From contig JAMJFZ010000239.1 of the NCBI GenBank assembly GCA_026225945.1, forward strand, positions 27,739,501 to 27,803,500: DNA of 64,000 nucleotides, written 5' to 3'. Numbering within the stretch: the first letter of the stretch is position 1; the number at the start of each line of letters is the position of its first letter. The position numbers and the translations under genes were made by a program. Shown here one piece after another: positions 45,550 to 57,299 of the stretch. Under the pieces are notes generated by a model, which saw only the letters and a program-made list of their open reading frames with translations, did not search any database and was not told where the DNA came from. This stretch comes from Cricetomys ansorgei (Eukaryota; Chordata; Mammalia; Rodentia; Nesomyidae).

Positions 45550-46090
45550 ACAACAAAATCCAAAACACTGTAACCAGAACTATACTCAGATCTGCCAGGG
45601 TTCTTAGAACTTAGATTGAGACATGAATACAGGACAGAATACCATGAGGGGAAACAGGAAAAGAGGAAAGAATGGATATGTAAAGTAATCAGACGTAAAA
45701 GAGTCAAAGAAACACTTGAATAGAAGTACTAGAAATAAAAAGCAATGGAAGAATACCTTTGAAGATGTGTCTGTAACCTCGACATGACTGAAGGAAGAAT
45801 AAGTATGAAGAAATATCAATATAGCAACTTTCAAAATTTAAATGTAAAGAGGGAAAAGGAGGGAAAACATGAGGATACCTTAAAATTAGAAGACAATCAA
45901 AAGAATGAAACCAATGTGTAATGGAAACCCAGAGGTAAGCAATAACAGCTGAGAATTTTCCAAAATTTATATTAGATAAACAACAATGAAGAAGCAAGAA
46001 ATTCAGAGAACTGAAAGCATGCCATGCACCAAAAAACAATAGACAAAGGATGTTTTAAAAAAAAAATGCTATGCAGGTAATATTTAGTGT
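45550..46090 (+). mobile_element. old L1 (L1M-type) 3' fragment, possible
   Basis: 'acccagaggtaagcaataac', 'agctgagaattttccaaaat' and 'agaaattcagagaactgaaa' recall the old L1 3' region (tgagaattttccaaaa, then aattcaggaagctcagaga). Weak and diverged; the left half is uncertain. Confidence 0.35.
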
Positions 46091-46189
46091 TGAAACAGGG
46101 AATCACTAATTGTAAAGTCCATGTTCAGATAATTGTCCATCACGTTTTCTAGGAAACGTCTTTCTTAGAATGATAAAATGGAATTTGAG

Positions 46190-46560
46190 GTAACAGAGAT
46201 TATATACTAGGAGAGAGGTGGAGGGAGTACTTATATACATGTGTGTGGTTGTATGCATATGTGCTTGTAGGTTTGCTTGCAAGTATGTGCACTTGCATGT
46301 AGAAGTCAGAGGTCGATACTGAGTGTCTTCTTGGATCACTCTTTACCGTAACTTTTGGGACATGATCACTGAGCCTGGAGCCTCTTATTCACCTAGAACA
46401 GAGAAATATGCTGCAGAGATTTGCTCCTTTTTAGCCTCATGTATATTATTGGGGTTACATGTGTGTCCTGAGTCCAGATTTTACTTGGATGTTGGGAATC
46501 TGAACTCTGGCTCTCATGTTTGTGTAGCTTTCAGCTTATTGACTGAGCGTTCCTATAGCC
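46190..46560 (-). mobile_element. B4-like composite SINE
   Basis: Plus strand: a TG-rich start (gtgtgtggttgtatgcatat), 'gtagaagtcagaggtcgata', 'ggacatgatcactgagcctg', later 'ggatgttgggaatctgaact' and 'ttattgactgagcgttccta'. This is the reverse complement of a rodent ID-B1 composite (B4): B1-derived middle and tRNA-like head at the right. Confidence 0.65.
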
Positions 46561-47084
46561 CTTTATGCCTGACTTATACGAAATGTTAAAACGAACTACT
46601 TGGGGACAAGAAAACGATGACCAAATACACAAATTTACATTTTAAAAAGAAAGTATTAGATAGAGAATAAGTGAGGCTCTATTATTAATTTCACATTGAT
46701 CATTATGGGATTACTTACTGGAATTAAATTGGAAAGAATGAAAAGCCAAGCCCCAGAGCTCAGTGCTAAACAGTTTGTTAAACATTTATTAATGCTTCAA
46801 ATGACTTAATACTTATTGCCATTTTGTTTTGTTTTTCAGATGATCATCCTTTAGTGAAAATCATGCATAAATCAATGCTTTTCTTTCCTAGTCTGGTTTC
46901 TCAAGTCATGTTAGCAGAAATTCATTTCCAAATTATAGCAATTGATAATCTATTACCGTGGATTCATTGCCTCTTATATATGATAAATGTTTTCTACGAT
47001 GGCTGGTGTATGCCTGAATCCAGAGGCATAACCAAACTCTATGTTTCCTTTCTGTACTTACCTATGAATAGTTTTTTTTAATAT
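46561..47084. other. unique sequence
   Basis: The 85-codon plus frame 46824-47081 follows an acceptor-like 'ttttgttttgtttttcag' ending at 46838. I see no further exon signals or family resemblance. Confidence 0.35.
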
Positions 47085-47285
47085 AGGGGTTATTTATTTG
47101 TTTGTGTGTGTGTTCATGTGTACCATGTGTATACAGGTGATGGTGGATAAAGAAGAGGGGATTGTATTCCCCAGAACTGCAACAACAGTTTGTGAATGGC
47201 CAGACATGGATGGGGGTATCTGAACACAGGTCATCTGCAAGAACAGAAAGTGCTCTCAACTGCTGATCTATCGCTCCAACCCCAT
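47085..47285 (-). mobile_element. B2/B3 SINE
   Basis: Plus strand: 'ggttatttatttgtttgtgt' (tail side), 'accatgtgtatacaggtgat', 'cccagaactgcaacaacagt', 'tctgaacacaggtcatctgc' and 'ctgctgatctatcgctccaa', the full reverse complement of a B3-type element from A-rich tail to tRNA-like head. Confidence 0.85.
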
Positions 47286-47309
47286 GACAAAGCTTTAATT
47301 TAAGAGTTT

Positions 47310-47745
47310 TGCATTGTAAAACATTGCAAAGATTATTGTAATGGTCACTTTGTCAACCTGATAGGATTTAAAATCACATGGGGTATAAACTTCTCCATTG
47401 TCTTTAAGGGTGTTTTAAAATACGTTCAGCTAAGGAAGGAAGACCTATTCTGAATATAGGTGGCAAAATTCCATTAGATGAAATCCTGAACTGAATTAAG
47501 AAACAAAACAAAACAAAACAAACAAAAACTAGAAAGAACACAATAATTCATCTCTGCCTGCTTCCTGAGTGTGGACAGAATGTGAGCAGCTCCCTCATGA
47601 CCCTGCCATGCCTTCCTTGTCATGATGGAGTATACCCTACAACTGTAAGTCAAAATTTACCCATTCACCTCTTCTTTAATCTGGTTCTTGTCAGGCATTG
47701 AGCCAGAGCAACAAGAAAAGTAACTAATATGATTACTACTAATAG
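47310..47745 (+). mobile_element. old LTR-like mammalian repeat
   Basis: 'cactttgtcaacctgatagg' at the left and 'cttcctgagtgtggacagaa', 'tccttgtcatgatggagtat', 'caactgtaagtcaaaattta' and 'caagaaaagtaactaat' at the right match the order of a very common mammalian repeat that begins with 'tgtcaacttgacaca'. A CAAAA tandem run sits near 47500. I cannot name the family. Confidence 0.45.
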
Positions 47746-48854
47746 AGCAGGAATGTAATAATTAGGTTTATTGTTGTAATAAAATTATAGTAATGTAGTC
47801 TTCCTTTATCTTTCTCAAAATGTTGATCTTTTGTTCTTGTTTTTGCAAGTGTTTGTAGTCTCACTTTGTGTACTAAACCTGGCTTTGTCAAATGCATTAC
47901 AGCCCTGACCTGTCTGTTCCTGTTCTAATTCCGGCACCTCCTCCCCATTTTTACAAATGAAAGCTCTGCTTGTCATATGATTCCAGTAGAGACCAGCTTC
48001 TTCAGAACTAAAACTTATTTTGCAAAGACTCTCTTTGACTTTATCTTTTCTGCAAATGAGGCTATAGATACCTCAATGCGTTAAATACCAGAAAAAATAA
48101 CTTCACAAGAGGAGAAATTTTAACTTTAGTTCATAGTTTCAGTGGTTTCATCTCATAGTCTTTGGGGCTCTGTTACTACTGGGCCCAAGAGAATATGTAT
48201 TTTGGCAGTAGGTTAATACAGTACATGGTAGTAATTTCTGGGCAAACAGGAACAAAGAGGAGATTAGGGTAAAATATAGCCCTGACAGGAACATGATCCC
48301 AATCTTCTAACTGGCCACCGATTTCTAAAGTTTCTAGGTCCTTCCAAAATAGTGCCACCATCTGGAGACCAAGATTTCATTACATGAACCTTTGTTTGGA
48401 AGGGAAAGACACTTCGTATTTATAGCGTAACACCTAGCCAGCATTTTTAATGTTTTTCAGTTTAAACCCATTTCAGAATATCTATGATCATGTACTGTTT
48501 GCAGTCCGTATCTTGGCATCATTTGTTCCCATTTGCTGATCCTTTGCTGACAGCTACAAATAGGCTCAATGCATTCTGGGCTAACATGATGCTATCAATC
48601 AAAACACGAATTTTGTTCATCTGCTCAACCTACAAATTTAATGCTTTTCCATTCTTCCTATAAACATTTGCAGTTTGTAGGGAATGCACGACACTAGCAC
48701 AAATGTCTTCCTTTTTCTGTACAGTTTTACACACAGTTAATTCCTGCTTAACATAGATCTTAGCAATGTTAATATGATGTATTTCTTTTCTTATTATCTT
48801 GAGTACCTTCGCTTTTTATGTATTTTACTTTCTGGCATATGTATACTCATCTGG
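47746..48854. other. unique sequence, candidate conserved block at its end
   Basis: No gene recognised. 48440-48680 is repeat-free with mixed composition (see findings). Confidence 0.4.
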
Positions 48855-49140
48855 TGTGTGTGTGTGTGTGTGTGTTTATATGTTCATGTGTGTGAAGATT
48901 GAAGTTGATAGAGTTGATAGAATGTGCTTTCCGTTGTATTTATTAGGACTGGGTTTCTCAGAAAAACTCAGCTTGCTGATCAGCTAGTGTGGCTACCTAG
49001 CTTGTTCTGGGGAATGCTTGCCAAGGTCTCCTGGATGCTGGGATTATGGGAAGCTGCCTGGCATCAACATGTGTGGTAGGGATCAAAGCTCTGGTCCCCT
49101 TGCTTCTGTAGTAACAGCTTTATTTGTAGGGCCATGTCCA
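48855..49140 (-). mobile_element. B4-like composite SINE
   Basis: A TG run (48857-48874), then 'tgtgtgaagattgaagttga', 'ggtctcctggatgctgggat', 'tatgggaagctgcctggcat' and 'gtagggatcaaagctctggt', the reverse complement of a B4 element with its B1-derived centre. Confidence 0.65.
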
Positions 49141-49699
49141 CAGTCCCTCCTCTCACCTTTGAAAGGAAGCCCTTTGTATCATCTGTTTAGCATATCTGAG
49201 TGGTTAGTCTCATCACTCTTATGCTGTGGGACCACTGTAAAATCATAGAGGAGTCATTTAAGCACAAGCAGTGCACTATCATGACCACTGATCTGATAAC
49301 TGCGATAGCTACTATATGAGTTATGGTACAGGCAGGTAGCACGTATCATGTAGTTAGCCTGGTGAACCAGAAATTCACATCCTGAGTGAGGCGGGAAGCA
49401 CAAGATTTCATCATGCTACCCACAGCAACTTGCAATGTAAAACTTATGAATTATTTATTTCCAGAGCTTTCCCTTTAATATTTTCAAACTGCCGTTAACC
49501 CAGCAGTAACTGCGACCTCAGAAAATGAAATCATAGCTGAGGAGATGATGCGATCACATTTGTAAGTCAGCAATGAGCCTCTGCTCAGTTTTAGCCTGTA
49601 ATTGTTTTAAGTTGTATCAGTCCTTCTCCCTCTTGTTATGATGATGAGTATGAATATTGGCTCTTCAACAGAGCGCCTGGAGAGCCCTTGTGTCAGGGT
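49141..49699. other. unique sequence
   Basis: Nothing recognised. 49440-49600 is repeat-free with mixed composition. Confidence 0.4.
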
Positions 49700-49935
49700 A
49701 TGATGGCTAGTTTTAATTGTTAACTTGACACAACCTTCAGTTACCTGGACTGGAAGTCTTAGTGAGGACTGCTTCAATCCATCCCTATCTGCCCTTAAAC
49801 TGTGGATGTAAAGTGACTAGTTGCTCTAAGACTCCTCCCAGCACCATGGACTGTAACTTTGGGTTGTGAGCAAATTAAATTCTTTCTCCTTTAAGTTACT
49901 TTAGCTAGAGTAATTTTGTCAGAATTGAAACAAAG
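49700..49935 (+). mobile_element. old LTR-like repeat (same group as 47310-47745)
   Basis: 'tgatggctagttttaattgt', 'taacttgacacaacc', 'acctggactggaagtcttag' and, at the right, 'gtgagcaaattaaattcttt', 'ctcctttaagttactttagc' follow the same repeat order, here shortened. Family not named. Confidence 0.5.
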
Positions 49936-50889
49936 AAAGCCTCAGCTACCCATTTCTTGATTTTGAAATTGTAATATAATATTACATTTTCCCTGCCCTT
50001 TCCTTACTTTTAACTTTTTCACATGCTCTGCTTTCTCTCTTTCCAATTCATTGGCTCTTTGTTCATTAGTTGTTGTTACACACACAAATTTACATGTATA
50101 TACATATATGTTACTGGGTATAATCTGACCAGTCCACAGGATATTACTTGGGTATATATTTTCAGAGCTGAGCATTTGATATCGGATAGCCAATGGTTGT
50201 GCTCTTTCTTCCCTGAAAACAAAAACAAACAAACAAATAATTTCAACTACTGTTGGCATTCCTTGGTTGCCTGGAATTCTTTGTGTAGAACTGAGGCGTC
50301 TGTCCTCTTTGGCAATGCCAAATGCTATTGTTGTTACCCCTTTTCAGCTCATGTTTAGGCAATCATTCTGGTGAGATTTTTATTAAAACAGAATTTCTAC
50401 ATCAAAATTTAAATTAAGCTGAAATGCTTCGAGAAGGCACAGACAACAGAAAGTATTAAAATTCAGTGACTAGACCATTCTCCATCCCACACCTCAATGC
50501 AGTTAGTTCCTACTCTCTTCCTCTCCCATGTTGCTTTGCACATTAGCATTGCACATTACATGTTTTTGCATCACAGGCTTTATTTTTTTTTCCCTTTCTA
50601 GTCTCTACACAGGTGATAGCAAGTTAACCTTTTTTCTCCTTTCTCTTTTTTAACACAAGTCTGAAATACCTGGTATCTTGTTTTCTTCACTTACTGTATC
50701 TTGAGATACATCTACATCAGTACCTAATGAATTTACTCAATGTTTACTAGGATTTTATAATATTTGATTTCATGTATATACCCAAACCTAATATTTCTAT
50801 AAATATTGTTAATATTAGCACATAGATAATTTTTTATTCTCCATGGTTAAATACCATCTTCGATCAGCTTCACTTTTTCAAGCACTGCA
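49936..50889. other. mostly unique sequence
   Basis: The plus frame 50023-50358 and minus frame 49942-50259 cover the same stretch and neither resembles a known protein. Confidence 0.35.
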
Positions 50890-52200
50890 CCAAGTTCCAA
50901 CAACTCCTGTTGGTTCTTTCTCCAAAATACATCTAGCACTTGTTCACTTCTCTTTGATTTCACCAATTTACATTCACATTATCCAAAGGCAGGAATGAAG
51001 TAGTAAGCACTGTTTTGATAGGAGAGCTCCCCTCCAAGATAATCTCCTTAACACACTTACCTGCACTTACCAGTCAGACTAGCTGCACAGACCTGGTTCA
51101 GGTTTCACATTCCATGTAGCCTGAGAAATTGTTCAAGCAATTTACCTTCTCCAGAAAACTAGGAGGTGCGCCACTCTAGATACATGGCAGAGCCTGCCTT
51201 CTGCAGCTCCCATTGGCTCACTCCTTTCACAAATGCACATTTCCCATGAGGTTCCCCAAGGTGTGCAGTGTCCTTCTATCCCAGGCTGTAAATGTGATTA
51301 ATAAGTACAGTCTCATCTTTGATGGGTCAAAGACTGTGCTTTTGTATATTTCAAACCATCTGGGGAACCTAGTCTATGCATGGGATGAAAATCAAGTAAG
51401 TGAGTGCAATCACCATATTGACATTTCCCCTCCCATAGCAATTTCTTTCCCCCACAAGCTCTATTTTCCACGTGGTAATCATCTTACTGAAACATAAGTA
51501 ACATTGAGAAATGCTCTAGTACAAGCTGTCCTGTGACTTCCCATTTCACATTCAGTGCAATCTACGTGAAACCTAGAAGTATCTGCGTGTTTCCAGCACT
51601 CAGAGCCGTGCACATGTAAAGTTGCTATATTCCATTTACCCCCTCATATGTCACTCTGTCTTTTGCTCCACGTGATTCAAATATCTGTCCTCTTTCTCGT
51701 CTTTGTCTCCCTAGCACACTCTACAAATTGGCATGGGCAGAGGGCTATGGGGCCACCCCTAGGCCACCCACCTGATTCAAGAAGATCCTTGGCAATTATG
51801 CAAAACTTAGATCAAAGCAGATTGATCTTTGAAGGAATATTTTTATCACTGATGTTTTACAGAATTGTTGGTGCATGGTCCAAGTAAGAGTTTATCATTT
51901 TTTTTTTTACATTCTAAAATTTTCCATGTACAATGCGCACTTTATTGTTAAGAGAAACCCACTGACCACTCCCTTTCTTGGTATTCATGTTTCCATTTAG
52001 TGTATTAGCATCAGGCTATTACTTTACCTAAATTGCTTTCACCCCAAGGCTTATATAGCTTTTATTTTTGTTTCTTTCAGGTCATTGCTTAGGTATATTT
52101 TCTCACTGAATCCTCTGTGAACAGCCTATTTAAATGGCAGAATTGCTCCCATCTTCCATGTGATTGGCTTTAAATGGGAAATATTTCAAGTTCAGTATAA
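50890..52200 (+). mobile_element. old L2 element, long but broken
   Basis: Three collinear pieces in plus orientation: 50895-51000 ('caactcctgttggttctttc', 'tccaaaatacatctagcact'); 51470-51730 ('actgaaacataagtaacatt', 'gtgacttcccatttcacatt', 'tttgctccacgtgattcaaa'); and 52030-52200 ('attgctttcaccccaaggct', 'tttcaggtcattgcttaggt', 'cctctgtgaacagcctattt'). This is the order of the L2 ORF2 end. Frames are broken. Confidence 0.65.
51080..51155 (+). mobile_element. possible MIR fragment
   Basis: 'cagacctggttcaggtttca', then 'tgtagcctgagaaattgttc' and 'aagcaatttaccttct', parallel the MIR core (cctgggttcaaatccc, then tgtgaccttgggcaagttactt). Diverged. Confidence 0.4.
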
Positions 52201-53934
52201 CATTATTTTGCAAATATTTATCTTATTTTCTCTTATAATTCAATTTTATTTCAGGTCTATCTTATGTCCATTTCTGAGAAGTCATAAAAGGGACAAATTT
52301 TTATAAGCCATTTGAGTCAATCCCTAATGGCTGTCAATTTAATTACATACCTCATTAGACACAAGATAACCTGCAGACCTTTAACTTCAAAAGTAAAGCT
52401 GAGCTATGACTGGGAGAGTAACAGAGTATGGTGACCTCAATTCATTTGGATAATACCCAGAATATGTTAGTAATAATTAGAATAGTAATTGATTGGCTAC
52501 CTACTGGAATGTAGAGCTCGAATATATGATTGATTTTATTGCTGTAGTGATCTCATGAAAATGGTCTTTTAATGTTTTCACTAAGACCAAAAATGCATGA
52601 GCAAAAAGAAAGTTGCCCAACTGATAAGAGACTGCCAAGACTTTAGGAGGGCCAACGGCTACCAAAGCTGATCTACAGTGGAGCCTTACCCATCTTTGTG
52701 GAGGGTAATCAGGTGAGGGAACACCTGGAAGTTGTCAAGTAAAACAACTAAAGTATTATCACGGAATAAACACCAACACATCTATATTCAATTAAAGGAG
52801 AAGAGCGAAATACAAAACGTAGGTGCATAGATTTGGAGCCAGCAGTGTGGAAGCCTGTGTTCTCACTGATTGGTGACATGACCTACAGATGTTAGCACCT
52901 TGAAGGGTAGAAATACAGCCCCCGATCCAATTTTAATGTGTTGAATTCAAATGCTACTGCACATTACTTTGGTAACTGCAAACCAAAGGTCTGCAGTCAT
53001 TTGCATGAAACATATAAATAAGGGCTTTTACTTGCATGTTGTCACAGTCATAAATTCAGTTTACTTTTTCTAAAAGGCAGAACTGGGCTATGAACATTAA
53101 AGATGACTTGTATGACCATGTTAATCTTTTTACCACATATTTCAAATTTTATGGGAACTTTATTACTAAATAATATATCTCCAAGCTCTCTTTTTTGTAG
53201 CTCTGCTGCCCATTACTTGCCTAAAGTACACTGTGTCATTACTTATAGCAGTTTTATGCCTCATATACTGCACAGCCATGATGGCTGTCTTCCTAATAAA
53301 TTCTTCATCACTTTCAATATATTCATCTGCATTACTGCTTTGTTAATATCCTTTTATTCAAACATCCAGGTAGGCAGCATTCTGTGGAGTGAAAGGCTTT
53401 AAAAAAATTAATTAGGCCACAGGAACCTGCTTCTGGGCTTTATTCAGTGTCATAAAATAATGCAGGCACTTATATAATACTGTGACTTTTGAATAACAGA
53501 TTAATTAGGAGCATCCTTATATGGAGGAATAAATGGGGGATTCATGACATGACTTTTACTGCCACAATAAAATGACAAAAACTCAATACTCAATCGAGTT
53601 TAAATCTAACTATGCTTCCTTGTTGTGTGTTTATTTCTGAGATTCTGAAACTTTCACTAAAAAGTGATCCAAGAGATCTTCTCATTATTATCTTGTTATA
53701 ACTCTCTGTTTAAAATATTGTGTTGTGGGAGGTAACCAGACACAGAAAAGCCACACGTTCTATACTCTTTCTTATTTGTGCTTCCTAGCTCTGATTCCTA
53801 AATGTGTGGTTATTACCTGGAGTTACCCTGGAAACCAGGAAAGTAAAAAGGAACCATGGGCGGTAAGAGAAGGAGCTCTAGAGAGAGCAATACTAAAACA
53901 AAGATGTTGTTGCTGATCAAATTTGAAAATTGGA
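52201..53934. other. unique sequence, candidate conserved noncoding region
   Basis: About 1.7 kb without a named repeat. The plus frame 53103-53402 (99 codons, Ser/Leu/Ile/Phe-rich) has no recognised family. Composition across 52300-53450 is non-repetitive with many TAAT and ATTAG words (see findings). Confidence 0.4.
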
Positions 53935-54692
53935 GGGTGGAGTAACTGGGAACTAGGAGGGAAACCAATATAAAAAGTGAGGGATGAAGGAAGGATAAAT
54001 GACTCTAAAGGTGTTTGAAAAAAATAGGAAAATATATTTTCTGTTTACTTAATACACATGTGATATATATAGAATTATATTTACACCCCCCCCCACACAC
54101 ACACATTTGTATATCCATGGGGAACTGATCTTCAAGTTGTTGGTTTAAGGAATTGAAGAGACTCTTAAAATAATATAAGGTATTGTTATTTCCCTTGGTT
54201 GCCTCCCAGAATTTGAAGGTCAGCCCCTATTGCTGAAGATGAAACACAGTTTGGAGACAGGGGCTTGAAAGATTCAAACTGCAATTGACTTGAGAGTCTC
54301 CTTGACAACTATTAGCTCTCATAGCATATGAAAGTGCTATGCAAGCTGCCAATGGAGGAAAGGAATCAATAGTCCAACCTAGCTTGATGCCTATATGCCA
54401 CAACAATGGTCAGCATAGCAAGATATCCCCAAAAGTACAATAATGGCAATTATAACTTGGGGGGTAAGCAACAGCTCTCTAATTTGACTAAAGCCTGTTC
54501 AATAGGAGAGAATTCACATCTAGTACTATAATCCTATCCAGCTATTCAAGGTTGGTAAAGTCATGGACCCTAGAGAAGAGAACCAACTACTATTGTTTTC
54601 CTAAACCAATATAATTCATAACTGTATTCTAAATACTTATCCTTACACCCACAGATCAGTGAAGTTCTCACACCAATCAAAGAAATTTCTTC

Positions 54693-54727
54693 TAAAAGAA
54701 ATTTTAAAATTTTTAAAATTTCTTTTA
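54693..54727. repeat. perfect AT-rich palindrome, 17-bp arms
   Basis: taaaagaaattttaaaa at 54693-54709 and its exact reverse complement at 54711-54727, one base between. It lies inside the L1 3' UTR. Confidence 0.95.
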
Positions 54728-55219
54728 AAGCAGATGGAAACCATTACAGAAATTCACAACTGGTCAAAATGCAAAGAACAACTGACTGTGAAATGTCTAC
54801 CCACAACTGATACATCTACCACATGACATCTACATAGAAAACTCAGAGAACAGTTCAGCAGAGGGGATGGGAAAATGGCAAGTGCCAGAAAACAAGGGCC
54901 TCTTCTGAGAGATTATATCTTCTATATATGACAGGGAAATTTCACCCATGAAATCTCAACAATATGGTTGTATAAACAAAACATTCACAGTGACAACAAC
55001 AGGAACCAAATAGATGGGAATAAATCTCACAACACCATATCCCTAAGCTCAGACAATGGCTGCTGCAAGGGGAAGAATCAGTCTTCTCTAGGGATGGTCC
55101 CTCAGATAAGTTCTTGAATACAAAAATGGTCAGTCCTAAACACTTAAAAATAGGAACAAGAGGAGCAATACTAAATAGACTCACCAGATTTTATGTCTCT
55201 CCCCCTACTCCTCTCTCTG

Positions 55220-55222
<3 letters not shown>

Positions 55223-55268
<46 letters not shown>

Positions 55269-55281
55269 ACACACACACACC
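55223..55281. repeat. (CA)n microsatellite in the L1 3' UTR
   Basis: About 29 CA units with one 'AT' interruption. It occupies the position that the TATC array holds in the L1 at 43830. Confidence 0.95.
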
Positions 55282-55413
55282 ATACATAGTAATTTAAAAA
55301 GAGGTAATAAATGTGAGGGGGAATTTGGGGCCTATGTAAGGCGTTAAGCACAGGGAGAGAGGGGTGGAAATGATGTAAATATAGTATGAAACTCAAATAA
55401 ATTAAAGGAAAAA

Positions 55414-56209
55414 ATGGGCTCACTCTTTTGAGGCTATATTTCCATGACAACTAAAAGCAATACATTCAAGAAAAGGACATGAAAGTAGGAGTGTGTGTGT
55501 GTGGGGGGGGGTCTATAAGAAGAAGGGATTCTAAGGAAGTAGGTGAGGGTAAAGAAATAATACCTGGGAGGGGAATATAGTTGAAGTATATTTTACACAC
55601 ATACCCTCATAATTTGGGAAATTATAAGTTAAAATAAAAAATATTCTCTATTTTCATTTTATTCAAGGTGTCATCTTGACTATCTGATGTAGGACAGCAT
55701 TCTACCTTCTTAATGCTTACAGCATTATTTCTGGCATGAGGTTTCATTATGGTCCATTTCCTAATATCTCATAGGCAGGATTCTAGTGACCAGAAGCATC
55801 TCCTCTTTAACTGCTGTATCTCAAACACTGATATTAACCCATGGTTGAAGCACACCAAAATGCATTTACCTGGTGAAGAGTTAATTGCATTCCATGCTTT
55901 TGCTTATACAACATTGAAGTTGAATAATTTGCTAGCAAATACCTAGAAGTTTGAGGTTATTTGAAGACATATTTCTAGAATTTTTATGTTTTCCAGTAAC
56001 TTTCCTTAATTTTGCTTAGATTTCTAGTTATATCACTAGTGATAAGCAATGCTTTTGTCTCATGGAGCCCCCTCTGGTAAAGTTGGTATGGGTGATAGTA
56101 AGTCTGTGACCTTTGAATATCTTGGTGATATTTGACCCTTATTTGTCCATACATTTTCAGTATTATTAGTACACAATAATTATATGTAGTAATTGTCTTC
56201 CCTGTGACA
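55414..56209. other. unique sequence with a short GT/G run
   Basis: GTGTGT followed by nine Gs at about 55493-55511. No gene or named repeat. Confidence 0.4.
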
Positions 56210-57299
56210 TTTTCATATTTACCTTATTATTTTAATCATATTCACCCTGTTCCCTTGCTCTCCCTACTACTGTTGATACTGTCTTCTCAGTTCATCTCTC
56301 TTCCATTTCCATGTCATTTTTCTTGTCTTAAAAAATCTTCACAAAAATGTGAAATGTCTTATTGTACTTTAGATTGATAGTTCATTAACTCAACAGATTA
56401 ATTTGGAAATGACATGTCATCACACCAGTAATATGTGTTCACTAACTTACATATTTTTTAGGGTTTTGTCAATTATCTCTATGATTCAAAGACATCAGAC
56501 CAGGGACCAAATCTTTTAGGATTTAATCTTTCTCCTTGCAGACTTCTAAAAATTACTTAACTTTGCAAAGCATTAAATTGTTCCTCTGAGAATCTGAGGC
56601 TAACATTTTCTTGTTTTCTTTTTAGGGTTTATAATCTATCGTTGCTATTTTGCAGTTTTAGTAAAGTATATATGAAAAGCAATGTATTATACTTACATGC
56701 TGATGCTTAGTGGTTTCCTCAACCTGAGGATTCATCTTACTACTTGTTTGAAAAATTTCCATCACAAAACATTCAAGTGTTTCTTCTACATTGTATCTAC
56801 TATCTCCCATCACGAGACCCTTCTACATGCAATTTGGAAGCTATTGTAGAATTAATATCCAGGTAGGAGACTTTTCTTATTATTTATTCCTTTATCCTAT
56901 TTTTCTATCTCCCACTCTTCTGTTTTGCTACACTGTGTAAGGTGGTTAGAGACAGTGCAATCTTCTTGTCTCTGACATCCTGAGATTACAGGTATGTGCC
57001 ATTATGCACAGTGAATGTTCTTTTCAAATTAAAAAAAAATGTCAAATTTTTCACAATTTTACATGTATACATTTTCCATACTGACTACTTCCCATTTCCA
57101 GAGACTTCCTTTCCGCCCTCTCTTATACTCTCTCTCCAAATATCTTCCCTAGAGTTTGTTTTGTTTTGCGACCTATCTAGTTTCATTAGGGACCCCTGTA
57201 TGATTTGGGTTTAAAGCTATTGGTTGAGGCTGGTGGGCTCAACAGTGGATACTGACCAAAAGAGTATGATTTTTCCTCTTTTAAAATCTGTGGTTATCT
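56210..57299 (-). mobile_element. fragmented L1-derived sequence with a B1-like piece
   Basis: Plus strand 'atcatattcaccctgttccc' with 'ttgctctccctactactgtt' (about 56235-56280) and 'tttgttttgcgacctatcta', 'gtttcattagggacccctgt' (about 57155-57200) are words of a rodent L1 region usually seen in this reverse sense. At about 56972-57015 'catcctgagattacaggtat' and 'gtgccattatgcacagtg' look like a reversed B1 piece. Sequence between them is unassigned. Confidence 0.4.

Larger units (their letters stand above)
53935..55413 (+). mobile_element. rodent L1 3' UTR, long copy (Lx-like)
   Basis: Starts near 'aactaggagggaaaccaata' and continues with 'acttgagagtctccttgaca', 'gaaagtgctatgcaagctgc', 'caatggaggaaaggaatcaa', 'gcatagcaagatatccccaa', 'aaattcacaactggtcaaaa', 'tccctcagataagttcttga', then a CA microsatellite, 'taatttaaaaagaggtaata' and a G-rich end before an A-rich terminus. 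This is the same order as the tail at 43830-44745 but with more of the 5' side kept. Noncoding. Confidence 0.85.

Noticed and set aside
45207..45707. 166-codon minus frame and overlapping 122- and 109-codon frames, Leu/Ser/Glu/Arg-rich
   Set aside because: They translate the polypurine tract; lack of stops follows from its base composition.
46811..47081. Acceptor-like TTTTTCAG followed by an open frame, as an exon
   Set aside because: One splice-like signal is expected often by chance; no matching donor, no protein similarity.
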